64,000 nucleotides of DNA, from contig NZ_CP023440.1 in NCBI RefSeq assembly GCF_002354895.1, positions 76,964 through 140,963 of the forward strand, written 5' to 3'. Source of the stretch: Thauera sp. K11. GTDB lineage: Bacteria; Pseudomonadota; Gammaproteobacteria; Burkholderiales; Rhodocyclaceae. The position numbers and the translations under genes are program-made. Shown here piece after piece: positions 46,541 to 54,473 of the stretch. Every line of letters begins with the position of its first letter. Positions within the stretch are counted from its first letter, which is position 1. Under the pieces are notes generated by a model. The model was given only the letters and a program-made list of their open reading frames with translations, did no database searches and had not been told where the DNA came from.

Positions 46541-46651
46541 GCAGGAACAGCGCGGACTCGTCACGGCAAGGCTGGCACGCCCGGTGAAGGGCAAGGCGGG
46601 CGACGCTCACGCTACTGGCAAGCAGCGCAAATCAGCGAGGAGAAACGCACC

Positions 46652-47230
46652 ATGAAAAGGCACCTCCTGGGCATCGCCGTCGCGGCGATGGTCCTCGGCG
46701 TAGCGATCCACCCGGCCGGTGCACAAGAGGCAGAGGCGCTCGCCGGAGACACCCGCCTGGCTTGCGAGGCGATCCTGTGCCTCTCAACAGGTCAACGGCC
46801 GGGCGAGTGCACGCCATCACTGAGTCGCTACTTCGGCATCATCAAGCGGAAACTCTCCGACACGCTCGAGGCCCGGCAGAATTTCCTCGAGCAATGTCCG
46901 GTCGCCCATCAGACGCCGCAGATGTCGGCCCTGATTCGTGCCGTCTCGCGCGGTGCCGGTCGGTGTGATGCGGCCTCGCTCAATCGAACGCTGCAACGGT
47001 GGAGCGGCGACGACGGCGGAGAGATCTCGATCAGCGACAGACTCCCGGAGTACTGCGCGGCGTACACCGGGCACGCCTACACCGACTTCAGCCAGACGCG
47101 ACCCCGGTACGTGGCGACGCCCGAGAGCGGGGGCTATTGGGTCGAAGCCCAAGACTACGAGCGAGCCCTTGCGGAATACAACGCGCGCCGGGAAGCAGCG
47201 CGCCGCAGCGAGGGGTGGGGAGATCGCTAG
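46652..47230 (+). CDS. trbM: TrbM, conserved conjugation protein
   Basis: A 192-residue secreted protein with a signal peptide (GIAVAAMVLGVAIHPAGA) and a Cys-bearing TrbM domain (RLACEAILCLSTGQRPGECT, SLSRYFGIIKRKLSDTLEAR, then SDRLPEYCAAYTGHAYTD). Length is that of RK2 TrbM. GAGGAG precedes the ATG. A gap of 111 bp separates it from trbL, larger than elsewhere in the operon. Confidence 0.92.
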   Translation: MKRHLLGIAVAAMVLGVAIHPAGAQEAEALAGDTRLACEAILCLSTGQRPGECTPSLSRYFGIIKRKLSDTLEARQNFLEQCPVAHQTPQMSALIRAVSRGAGRCDAASLNRTLQRWSGDDGGEISISDRLPEYCAAYTGHAYTDFSQTRPRYVATPESGGYWVEAQDYERALAEYNARREAARRSEGWGDR

Positions 47231-47232
47231 AC

Positions 47233-47754
47233 ATGCTTCCCTTCGTTGCCGATATGCCGCCGCTGGAGCAGGAAAGGATCCTGTGTTCGATTTCTTCGGC
47301 GGTGAAGTACGCCGTGCCGGCCAACATCGTGCTGGCTGTTGCCGAGAAGGAGGGCGGCAAGCCGGGCCAGTGGGTCCGCAACACGAATGGCACCCATGAT
47401 GTTGGTGCGATGCAGTTCAATACGGCGTACCTACGCGAGCTGGCGCGCTACGGCATCGCGGCGGAGGACGTTGCGGCCGCAGGCTGCTACGCGTTCGAGC
47501 TGGCCGCCTGGCGGTTGCGAAAGCACCTTCGGAACGACCAGGGCGACCTCTGGACGCGCGCCGCGAACTACCACTCCCGTACACCTCGATTCAACGCCGT
47601 GTATCGCACTGACCTGATGAAGAAGGCGGCAAAGTGGGCCGATTGGCTGGAAGCCCGGTTTGTCACGGTAGACGTGACCCGGGCGGACGCGACGCCATCA
47701 ATGCCGATGGCGAATGCGGCGAATGCGCCGGCGGCGCTGACTGCGCGGCGATAA
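47233..47754 (+). CDS. trbN: TrbN, lytic transglycosylase
   Basis: A 173-residue peptidoglycan hydrolase that opens the wall for the transfer channel. The Slt fold is visible: VPANIVLAVAEKEGGKPGQW (catalytic Glu in AEKEGG), GTHDVGAMQFNTAYLRELAR and TRAANYHSRTPRFNAVYR. No N-terminal signal peptide is obvious, so export may depend on the apparatus, or the true start may differ. It begins 2 bp after the trbM stop and is the last recognised trb gene. Confidence 0.9.
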   Translation: MLPFVADMPPLEQERILCSISSAVKYAVPANIVLAVAEKEGGKPGQWVRNTNGTHDVGAMQFNTAYLRELARYGIAAEDVAAAGCYAFELAAWRLRKHLRNDQGDLWTRAANYHSRTPRFNAVYRTDLMKKAAKWADWLEARFVTVDVTRADATPSMPMANAANAPAALTARR

Positions 47755-48128
47755 CCCTGTTTGCATTCATCCAGAGCCCCCGAGTTCGACCTGGACGACA
47801 CGTTTCTGAGTGGAGCTGCCATTGGGGAAACGGCCACGAACTGCTGGTCGTCGGCCTTTGCTGTCGCTCAGAAAGCACGGCCCGGGCGGCAGCAGTGCCG
47901 TCCACACCCGCCCCTCGGTGCTCAGTTTGAATGACCGGAAGGCCTCCAGTCGCTTGACAGTGGTGTCGCCCCTATACCCTTAGCTGACACGCGGACTGGA
48001 TGAAGTCTCGGAACGACTCGATCCGATCGAACAGGTATAGACGGTTACAGACGAGCGACTAGATCGCGGCTGCCAGGCTTTGTCCGATTGCGTCTCCGGA
48101 AGACCGTGCGACTTGATTAGCAGACGCA
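47755..48128. other. Gap between trbN and the CBASS locus
   Basis: About 370 bp with no supported gene. trbO and trbP, which follow trbN in RK2, are not recognisable. This looks like the insertion boundary of the defence island; no attachment-site repeat was found. Confidence 0.4.
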
Positions 48129-48854
48129 CTATCGCGTGAGCCACTGCCCATACGCCTCTACATCGATCATGGGAACTGTCCCACTGAACTGAAGTTGGGA
48201 AATCAACTTGAAAAGAAAGGCCGTCGCTGGTTTGTTCTCGTTGATGAAGCTGTAGCTACCCGCAGCATGGTCAAAAAAGAAATGGCCGTGAGCAGCTACG
48301 CACCCGATGTCCAGCCGCCCCTCTCCTAGGTCGGCGGTCAGCGCTCGGTCGAAGGATTTCCCCAGCGCAGGGCTCCATTCACTCTCAAAGGTAAGTAATC
48401 CGCCCAAAATGGGAATGAGAGGCTTGGGAGGGTAAGTCCCACCCGCATGAGGAATTGGCAAGCTGGTCCGATGCAAGCTGCGGACGCTAGCAATCTTCTG
48501 CTGTGCATAAGTCACCAAACTGGCGTCTGCCGTCTGCTTGGCCTCGAACACGGCGTATACGCTCTCGGCCGGGATGATGGTCTCGTTCTCGTAAGTGAAG
48601 ATGAACGGAGAGTACTGCCGATCGAAGATCACCACATCGATCTGCTGGCTGAAATTCCCAAGGCTGTCCACCACATGCGCCTTGGCGGCCTGATAACGCT
48701 TCGGCAAGTACGTGTCTAGCATGCTGATCCAGACGTTTTCACTTGCGTCGCCTTTCGTTCCTGGATGGCCAAACGACTTCCGAACAGTAGAAAGGCGCTG
48801 TTGGATGTCTTCATGCAAGGACGAAAGAAGCTGGGAGAGCGACCACTGAGGCAT
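48129..48854 (-). CDS. nucC: NucC, cAAA-activated CBASS endonuclease effector
   Basis: Restriction-like nuclease that degrades DNA in infected cells when cyclic tri-AMP drives trimers into hexamers. 241 residues, the length of E. coli NucC. The active-site triad falls at the same numbers: Asp73 (SQQIDVVIFDRQ), Glu104 and Lys106 (VYAVFEAKQTAD). The cyclic-nucleotide pocket region (LHRTSLPIPHAGGTYPPKP) and LLTFESEWSPALGKSFDRAL are conserved. The start abuts the stop of the ATPase gene, last in the minus-strand CBASS operon. Confidence 0.93.
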   Translation of the reverse strand: MPQWSLSQLLSSLHEDIQQRLSTVRKSFGHPGTKGDASENVWISMLDTYLPKRYQAAKAHVVDSLGNFSQQIDVVIFDRQYSPFIFTYENETIIPAESVYAVFEAKQTADASLVTYAQQKIASVRSLHRTSLPIPHAGGTYPPKPLIPILGGLLTFESEWSPALGKSFDRALTADLGEGRLDIGCVAAHGHFFFDHAAGSYSFINENKPATAFLFKLISQLQFSGTVPMIDVEAYGQWLTR

Positions 48855-49802
48855 TTAATACCCCCTTGCGGTGGAGTCTTTGAACGGCGGAGTCGGCACC
48901 ATCGCGCGGGCCAGTTCGATCGCACGAGACGGCTTGATGGGCCCCTGAGGGTAGGCGTCCAGCACGATTGCGGGCAGCAGGCGCTGCGTGAGGTCCGAGT
49001 AGGTGAAGCCGTAGGGGCGTTTGGCCTGCTCGCCGGTAGCGGCCACCAAGGCCTGCAGATCGGCCTTACTGAAACCGGCGTCGCCTAGACGCCGGTGAAG
49101 GAGCTCAAGTCGCTGTACTTCGTCAGGACGATCAAAGACCAGGATGTCGGCTGCGCGCCGGCGCACAGCCGGATCCAGCGCGTTGAGGCGATTGGTGCAC
49201 ATCAGCACGGCGGCTGGCAAATCTCCGCTTGCCAAGCGATCGATCCCTCGGATAAATGCATTCACTCCGGCGCGGTCTTCGTGATGCATCTGATCGGCCT
49301 CCCGGGACTGAGCCAGCGCGTCGGCTTCATCAACCAGCAGGATCACGCCGCCGCGCGCGCGGCTGCTACTCGAGGACTTGAACTTGCTGGCCTCATGGAA
49401 GGCGTGGTCGAACGCTGCGGAGACTAACTGCGTCATCTCACCGACACGGCCCTGCCCACGAGACGAGAGGCTGAGCGGCAGCAGTGTGATGTCGATCCCT
49501 TCTTGCCGTGCCACCATGTCCCCGATGGTTTCTGCGAGTTCGGTTTTCCCGGAGCCGACGTCACCCGAGAGCACCACCAGTGGGGGCCGGCGCAGCACAG
49601 CATCGAGCAGCCCCGGCGCATGGGCGTGGTGCTGGTCTAGCCATTTCTGGAGTCCAGCCGGGTTGATTAGGACAGCGAGAATGTTGCTCAGGCGCCGGAT
49701 CTTGTCGTCCATTCCGACCAGTCGGGCCAGACGGCCTTGGGCATCCGTATCGGGCAGGGTGATCGGGCGTTCGAATAGCCCCGGCGTGTTGGTGGTGGTC
49801 AT
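48855..49802 (-). CDS. cap6: Cap6, TRIP13-like AAA+ ATPase of type III CBASS
   Basis: Remodels the active HORMA-CD-NTase complex and so keeps CBASS off until needed. 315 residues: Walker A VVLSGDVGSGKTELAETIGD, Walker B GVILLVDEADALAQSREADQ, sensor MCTNRLNALDPAVRRRA. The ATG at 49802 overlaps the HORMA stop by one base (TGATG); a TTG one codon earlier is a weaker choice. Part of the four-gene chain with coupled starts. Confidence 0.92.
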   Translation of the reverse strand: MTTTNTPGLFERPITLPDTDAQGRLARLVGMDDKIRRLSNILAVLINPAGLQKWLDQHHAHAPGLLDAVLRRPPLVVLSGDVGSGKTELAETIGDMVARQEGIDITLLPLSLSSRGQGRVGEMTQLVSAAFDHAFHEASKFKSSSSSRARGGVILLVDEADALAQSREADQMHHEDRAGVNAFIRGIDRLASGDLPAAVLMCTNRLNALDPAVRRRAADILVFDRPDEVQRLELLHRRLGDAGFSKADLQALVAATGEQAKRPYGFTYSDLTQRLLPAIVLDAYPQGPIKPSRAIELARAMVPTPPFKDSTARGY

Positions 49803-50326
49803 CAATAGCTCCTGACACTGGCGCGGCCCAAGGCGCGTCCCCCGGATGAATACGTCTTGTCGTCGGCGAAGTAGCCTCCGCTGACCGAGGGCTCGGGAGC
49901 CCCCGTACGCTGGACAGGCAACTGCCGTTCGATGGCCTCACGCTGCGCCGACGGGAGTGCATACCAAGCAGAGCTGTAGGTGAGATAGCTGTAGAACGAC
50001 GCTCCCGTCACGTTAGCGGCGGGACGCACGCGCCCTGGATCGTCATCCATGCTGTCACCGGCCAGTTCCCTGGCCGTGTATCGCAGGGTAGGCTCGATCC
50101 AGTCACCGTTGCGCTTGAATCCATAGGTAACCGTGCCGAGGTACCCCTGGCGCAAGAGCTCTGTGATCTCGCCTTCGAGCCGCTCGATGTGGGCATCGTC
50201 TGGGGCATGGTAGAAGCGCTGCATCCGCTTCAGATCCGCCGCCACCTTCGCGGCCAAATGCCTGGCATGCGTCAAGGTGAACGTCTTGGTCTCGGTGATG
50301 GTGTAGGCGTAGCTCAAGTTGTTCAC
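49802..50326 (-). CDS. cap7: Cap7, bacterial HORMA-domain protein of CBASS
   Basis: Peptide-sensing partner that binds and activates the CD-NTase. 174 residues: YAYTITETKTFTLTHARHLA, AAKVAADLKRMQRFYHAPDD, GYLGTVTYGFKRNGDWIEPT and ANVTGASFYSYLTYSSAWYA match the bacterial HORMA family found with CdnC. The C-terminal DDKTYSSGGRALGRASVRSY probably forms the safety-belt region. Starts with GTG overlapping the cdnC stop (GTGA). Confidence 0.92.
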   Translation of the reverse strand: MNNLSYAYTITETKTFTLTHARHLAAKVAADLKRMQRFYHAPDDAHIERLEGEITELLRQGYLGTVTYGFKRNGDWIEPTLRYTARELAGDSMDDDPGRVRPAANVTGASFYSYLTYSSAWYALPSAQREAIERQLPVQRTGAPEPSVSGGYFADDKTYSSGGRALGRASVRSY

Positions 50327-51288
50327 CCTTGGAAAGCGGAGCCGAAGACTTTCTGCCAGTAACGCACGGTCAGCTCTTTGGTCGGCGCCCTCAAGGCGGC
50401 ATCGATGGCATCGCCCGCGTCCAGGGCTGCCTCCACGATCGCACCAGCGTTCTGGTCGGTGTACAGCCGCGCAACATTGTTGGTGACGTTGATCGGATCA
50501 ATGATCTGCACCCGGTCCGCGCAGGGAGCAACCTCCGATGCCTTGTAGTGGTCCTCGAACACGATGCGCTCGCTCAGATTGCTGTTGGCGACGTACGTGA
50601 AGAACGCCTGCAGCGCCTCGGGATAGTCCGATAGATCGGTTCCGTCGTCGGCGAGCTTTGCCAGGATCATCTCGATCATGAACGACTTGAAGCGGAACCC
50701 ATCGTGCTCCTGCTTCATGCGGCGCGCCCAGAATTTGACCAAGCGCACGATCTGCGCGAAGTGCGTGGGCTGAGCCTGCTTACGCTTGCGTGCGAACTCC
50801 AGGTGCAGCGGAATGCTGGTTTCCAGGAACGACCCATCGTCCTGGCTGACGAGGTTGCCTCGCCAGTCGGGCAGGCCTGCGTACAGCACGGGCACGATAT
50901 CCACATTCAAACCGGTCCCGCGGAAGTTCACGGTGATCGAGTAGGTCTGGGGCTGCACCTGTTCGGGGCTGAAGTTGGGGAATGCCTTGCGCAGCCTCTC
51001 GGCAAGGTAGTCCAGCAGGGCCTTCACGTCGTGCGGTGCATCGGAACCGCTGACGTAGACGGCCATGTCGATGTCGTTCAGCGAGCGCAGCGCGGTGCCC
51101 TTGGCCAGGCTGCCCGAGAGCTGCATCTTCTTCAGCGCGAAGTCCGGATGGTCCGTCAGGTAGGTCTCCAACTTCTCGCGCAGCCGGCGCGCCTGCGCCC
51201 GGAACTCATCGGCCTTTTCCTTGGGCAGATTGACCCGCTCTTCAGCAAAGCGAACGAGGTCGCGGTGATCGACGTGGGTTCTGGACAT
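50323..51288 (-). CDS. cdnC: CdnC-type CD-NTase, cyclic tri-AMP synthase
   Basis: Makes the cyclic trinucleotide that activates NucC. 321 residues with the polymerase-beta-like core: LSGSLAKGTALRSLNDIDMA gives the GS motif (59-60) and metal ligands Asp72 and Asp74; the third acidic ligand is in TGLNVDIVPVLYAGLPDWRG. The C-terminal RYWQKVFGSAFQG is typical of CdnC. AAGGAG lies 11 nt before the ATG. First gene of the operon, driven from the promoter at 51395-51422. Confidence 0.93.
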   Translation of the reverse strand: MSRTHVDHRDLVRFAEERVNLPKEKADEFRAQARRLREKLETYLTDHPDFALKKMQLSGSLAKGTALRSLNDIDMAVYVSGSDAPHDVKALLDYLAERLRKAFPNFSPEQVQPQTYSITVNFRGTGLNVDIVPVLYAGLPDWRGNLVSQDDGSFLETSIPLHLEFARKRKQAQPTHFAQIVRLVKFWARRMKQEHDGFRFKSFMIEMILAKLADDGTDLSDYPEALQAFFTYVANSNLSERIVFEDHYKASEVAPCADRVQIIDPINVTNNVARLYTDQNAGAIVEAALDAGDAIDAALRAPTKELTVRYWQKVFGSAFQG

Positions 51289-51368
51289 GCGGACATGCTC
51301 CTTGGGTCGTTGACGGGGGCTGCGCGATCAGGTCCCCCGTGATCGTCGTTCTTGGAGGCCTAACAATA

Positions 51369-51440
51369 AGTTCGGAATAGCGAACTCGAGGCAGATGTTA
51401 CACCGTCTTTCTCGGTTGTCAAACAAAAAGTTCGGTATCG
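51369..51440. promoter_or_regulatory. Divergent CBASS promoter region with CapH-type operators
   Basis: Minus strand: -35 TTGACA (51417-51422) and -10 TAACAT (51395-51400) with a 16-bp spacer for cdnC. Just downstream of it lies AGTTCG-gaatag-CGAACT (51369-51386), a perfect dyad, and at 51429-51440 AGTTCGGTATCG, a half site on the capH side. CapH is the expected ligand; binding would block cdnC transcription. Confidence 0.75.
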
Positions 51441-51487
51441 TGGTAATCTTCAGGCTTGCAACGCATGACTGAACAGGAGACGAGACC

Positions 51488-51811
51488 ATGGCGACCCGTC
51501 TCGGAGAGAAACTGCGCGAACTGCGAAAGGCGCGCAACCTGACCCTCGAAAAGCTGGCCGACGCCGCTGGCTTGAGCAAGAGCTATCTCTGGGAACTTGA
51601 GAATCGGGAGTCCCAGCGGCCGTCGGCAGAGAAGCTCACCGCGCTCGCTGACGCGCTAGGCGTGGCGGCGTCGTATTTCATCGAGGAAGATGTACGCGCC
51701 CCGGAAGAGCGGCATTTGGACGAAGCGTTCTTTCGCGGCTACCAGAAGCTGGAGCCTGAAGCCAAGGAGCAGCTTCGCAAGATCCTCGAAACCTTTAAGA
51801 AGACTTCATGA
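51488..51811 (+). CDS. capH: CapH, XRE-family repressor of CBASS
   Basis: A 107-residue repressor: N-terminal helix-turn-helix (LTLEKLADAAGLSKSYLWEL, then ENRESQRPSAEKLTALADAL) and a C-terminal helical dimer part (FFRGYQKLEPEAKEQLRKIL). It is divergent from cdnC and its stop overlaps the start of the metallopeptidase gene (ATGA). CapH-CapP pairs are known to switch on CBASS after DNA damage, when CapP cleaves CapH. Confidence 0.88.
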   Translation: MATRLGEKLRELRKARNLTLEKLADAAGLSKSYLWELENRESQRPSAEKLTALADALGVAASYFIEEDVRAPEERHLDEAFFRGYQKLEPEAKEQLRKILETFKKTS

Positions 51812-52677
51812 CAGACGGCGGCTGGACGCCTCAGCGCGCAGCCAACCGCCTCGTCAAGGTGGTCGAGGCCGTCAGCGTGGCGCATGGGATTGACCGGTTT
51901 CCGGTGGACGTGCCGCAGCTTGCGCTGGAATGCGCCCATATATTCAAGTGGCCAGATCCGATCACGAAGGTCCAGGCCGCGGCCATCAAGGGCTTCGACG
52001 GAGCCTTGTTCGCGGGAGAAAGCCGAAAGGAGTGGCTGCTCCTCTACAACGATGCGGTGACCTCGCCAGGGCGGATGCGTTTCACGCAGGCACACGAATT
52101 GGGACACTACATCCTGCATCGGATGCAGCGAGAGTCCTTCCAGTGCAGTGATGCCGACATGCTGAACTGGTCCCAGGACGAGCGCGACATCGAGGCCCAG
52201 GCTGACTTATTTGCCTCGTACCTGCTGATGCCTCTGGACGACTACCGCAAGCAGGTCACCACGGACGTCGACATGGACATCCTCGGCGCATGCGCGGAGC
52301 GTTACGGTGTGTCGTTGACGGCGGCGGTCCTCAAGTGGTTGCAGTACACCGATGAGAAAGCCGTTCTGGTGATGTCCAACGACGGGTTCATCAATTGGGC
52401 TTGGTCGAGCGAGCCCGCGGCACGCGCCGGCGCGTTCTTCCGTACCCGCGGCAACGTCATTCCTCTACCAGAAGGCTCGCTGGCAGCAAATCCAGAAATT
52501 CTGCATGATCGGCACGGCACCAAGATCCCTGCAACCGTCTGGTTTCCACACGCCGACCCTCATATTCCGCTGCGTGAGATGAAGATACACGCGGCACAGT
52601 ACGATGCCACGCTAAGCCTCTTGTGGTTACCTCGATCTGCCGAGGTTTGGCCGCCGCGCGAAAGACTGGAAGGGTAA
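51808..52677 (+). CDS. capP: CapP, ImmA/IrrE-type metallopeptidase
   Basis: Zinc peptidase of 289 residues that should cleave CapH on stimulation by single-stranded DNA. The catalytic motif is FTQAHELGHYILHRMQRES, with the downstream acidic ligand in RDIEAQADLFASYLLMPL. The C-terminal domain (about 170-289) is the likely sensor. The ATG overlaps the capH stop, fixing the pair as one unit. Confidence 0.9.
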   Translation: MTDGGWTPQRAANRLVKVVEAVSVAHGIDRFPVDVPQLALECAHIFKWPDPITKVQAAAIKGFDGALFAGESRKEWLLLYNDAVTSPGRMRFTQAHELGHYILHRMQRESFQCSDADMLNWSQDERDIEAQADLFASYLLMPLDDYRKQVTTDVDMDILGACAERYGVSLTAAVLKWLQYTDEKAVLVMSNDGFINWAWSSEPAARAGAFFRTRGNVIPLPEGSLAANPEILHDRHGTKIPATVWFPHADPHIPLREMKIHAAQYDATLSLLWLPRSAEVWPPRERLEG

Positions 52678-53280
52678 CGAGCCTCAAAGCCACCGGTTAA
52701 TCGTGGGCCTACTTTCTTTGCTGCCTTCGCCTCCGCACGCACCGAATGAACGCATGATGTCGAGTCAAATATGGTTCCACGCCAAGTGGCTTCGAGGAAC
52801 GGTCTTGCGATTAGGTGTCTGCCGCTCGTCAGTGTTGTGCTTCATGCGGCCGGTGTACTTTGCATTGCGGTCGCCCAGCCTGGGGCAGATGGGCGTCCGC
52901 ATAGGCCGAGGACGACTCGGTCAGCTTGGAGAAACGACTGGCAGCTTGAAGGTCAGAAAGCCGACTTCGACCTTGCAAACATCATCAGGCAGCTCAGGGT
53001 CGTTAGCGGGAATCGGAAGTTCGGGTAAGCGGCCATCCTCTTCGCATATAGCCGAGCAGAATCGAACGGCGGCAGTGGCCGAGATTCAGCCTCATGCCAC
53101 CGACAACAGGCGGCACCTCGGCCTTATGTGGAGCTCCACATAAGGCCGATCAGCAGAAATTGATTTCGGCGTAACTGTCGGACTCGGGAGGCCCCGTGCG
53201 TGAAGGTGGTAGGCGCCGATGGGCTGCGGCGATGGAACCGAGTGCTGTAGGATATGCGTTTTCCATTTTCCGGGGAGACG
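52678..53280. other. Gap with a 32-bp perfect palindrome
   Basis: About 600 bp without a convincing gene. The notable element is a perfect 32-bp palindrome at 53118-53149 whose half reads TCGGCCTTATGTGGAG. Open frames here have no ribosome site or recognisable motif. Confidence 0.5.
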
Positions 53281-53568
53281 ATGAAGCTGCATGTCTACAC
53301 CGGTGCCGAAGTGAAGGCACGTCGCAAGGCACTGGGCCTGGTTCAGGCCGATTTCTGGGGACTGTTCGGTGCCACCCAAAGCGCCGGTAGCCGCTACGAG
53401 TCCGAAGGTGGTAGGGAGATTCCCGAACCGATCCAGATCCTGCTGAACATTGCACTTGCCAGTGACGCGAAGGCGAGCACGATCGTGCAGTCACTGCGGA
53501 CGCTGGGCAAGCCGCCGAAACAGGACAGCAAGCCCAAGGTGCCGCTCGGGTTCGGCCGGCTGCCGTGA
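53281..53568 (+). CDS. Small XRE-like DNA-binding protein
   Basis: A 95-residue protein with a helix-turn-helix (VKARRKALGLVQADFWGLFG, then ATQSAGSRYESEGGREIPEP) of the type common in proteobacterial XRE-like regulators, and a basic C-terminal tail. GGGGAGACG precedes the ATG at 53281. It is a single-gene unit followed after about 100 bp by the endonuclease gene. Confidence 0.78.
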   Translation: MKLHVYTGAEVKARRKALGLVQADFWGLFGATQSAGSRYESEGGREIPEPIQILLNIALASDAKASTIVQSLRTLGKPPKQDSKPKVPLGFGRLP

Positions 53569-53671
53569 CCAATCACCCGTGACGGGCCTTGGCCGCCCGT
53601 CGCAATCCTTCCCCTACCAAGTTCCTCATCCCCACGACCTGTCGGTACAACCGGCAGGCCGATTCGTGTTC

Positions 53672-54469
53672 ATGCGCGCCATCCTCTTGTTGGTCAGCCT
53701 CATGCTGGCCGGCTGCAATGCGGCCTTCATCCACGACCCCGTTGTCGATCAGAGGTCATCGAGACCGTCCCCGCTGCCGGCGCCGACGGCCGACGTACCC
53801 TTCGATCTCGTCACCGGCAAAACGACGGTCGGCCACCGCAGCTTCGCCAACGCCAAGAAGGTGCTTCCGTACGTCTTCGCGGGGATGGAGCAGGATTTCT
53901 ACTGCGGCTGTAGCTACGTGGGGACGGCCGTCGATTTTGCGAGCTGTGGCTACGTTCCCCGCAGGAACCTGACGCGGGCCAGTCGCATCGAGTGGGAACA
54001 TGTGGTGCCGGCCTGGACGATCGGACACCAGCGGCAGTGCTGGCAGGACGGCGGACGGCAGCGCTGCACCGAAATGGATCCGGTGTTCCAGGTCGCCGAG
54101 GGCGACCTCAACAACCTGGTGCCCGCCGTGGGCGAAGTAAACGCCGACCGCAGCAACTTTGCGTACAGCATGTGGGAACGAGACCCGGCGCCGATGTACG
54201 GCGCCTGTCCCACGGTGGTCGACTTCAAGCTGAAGCGGGTCCAGCCGCGAGAAGGTGTCCGGGGCCGGGCTGCGCGGATCACGCTCTACATGTACAAGAC
54301 ATACGGTCTGCACCTCAGCGATCAGGACAGGAAGCTGATGTGCGCCTGGGCCAGGCGCTATCCCATTGATGACTGGGAGCGCGAGCGCAACCGGCGGATC
54401 GTGCGCTGGCAGGGCCGGGGCAATCCGTTCGTGACCGACGCCACCGAGCTCAAGCGCAGCTGCGGTTGA
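53672..54469 (+). CDS. Endonuclease I-family (Dns/Vvn-like) lipoprotein nuclease
   Basis: A periplasmic or membrane-anchored nuclease of 265 residues. The leader ends in a lipobox (VSLMLAGCNAAF). The beta-beta-alpha metal motif is RIEWEHVVPAWTIGHQ, with EGDLNNLVPAVGEVNADRSN completing the active site. Cysteines in FYCGCSYVG and RQCW suggest disulfides. On a conjugative plasmid it may degrade incoming or extracellular DNA. The ATG at 53672 is the only start compatible with the leader. Confidence 0.85.
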   Translation: MRAILLLVSLMLAGCNAAFIHDPVVDQRSSRPSPLPAPTADVPFDLVTGKTTVGHRSFANAKKVLPYVFAGMEQDFYCGCSYVGTAVDFASCGYVPRRNLTRASRIEWEHVVPAWTIGHQRQCWQDGGRQRCTEMDPVFQVAEGDLNNLVPAVGEVNADRSNFAYSMWERDPAPMYGACPTVVDFKLKRVQPREGVRGRAARITLYMYKTYGLHLSDQDRKLMCAWARRYPIDDWERERNRRIVRWQGRGNPFVTDATELKRSCG

Positions 54470-54473
54470 AGGC

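Noticed and set aside
48129..48854. First considered a generic DUF6602-like nuclease and thus a novel CBASS effector
   Set aside because: Length and the D73/E104/K106 positions match NucC exactly, so it is the standard effector of CdnC-type systems.
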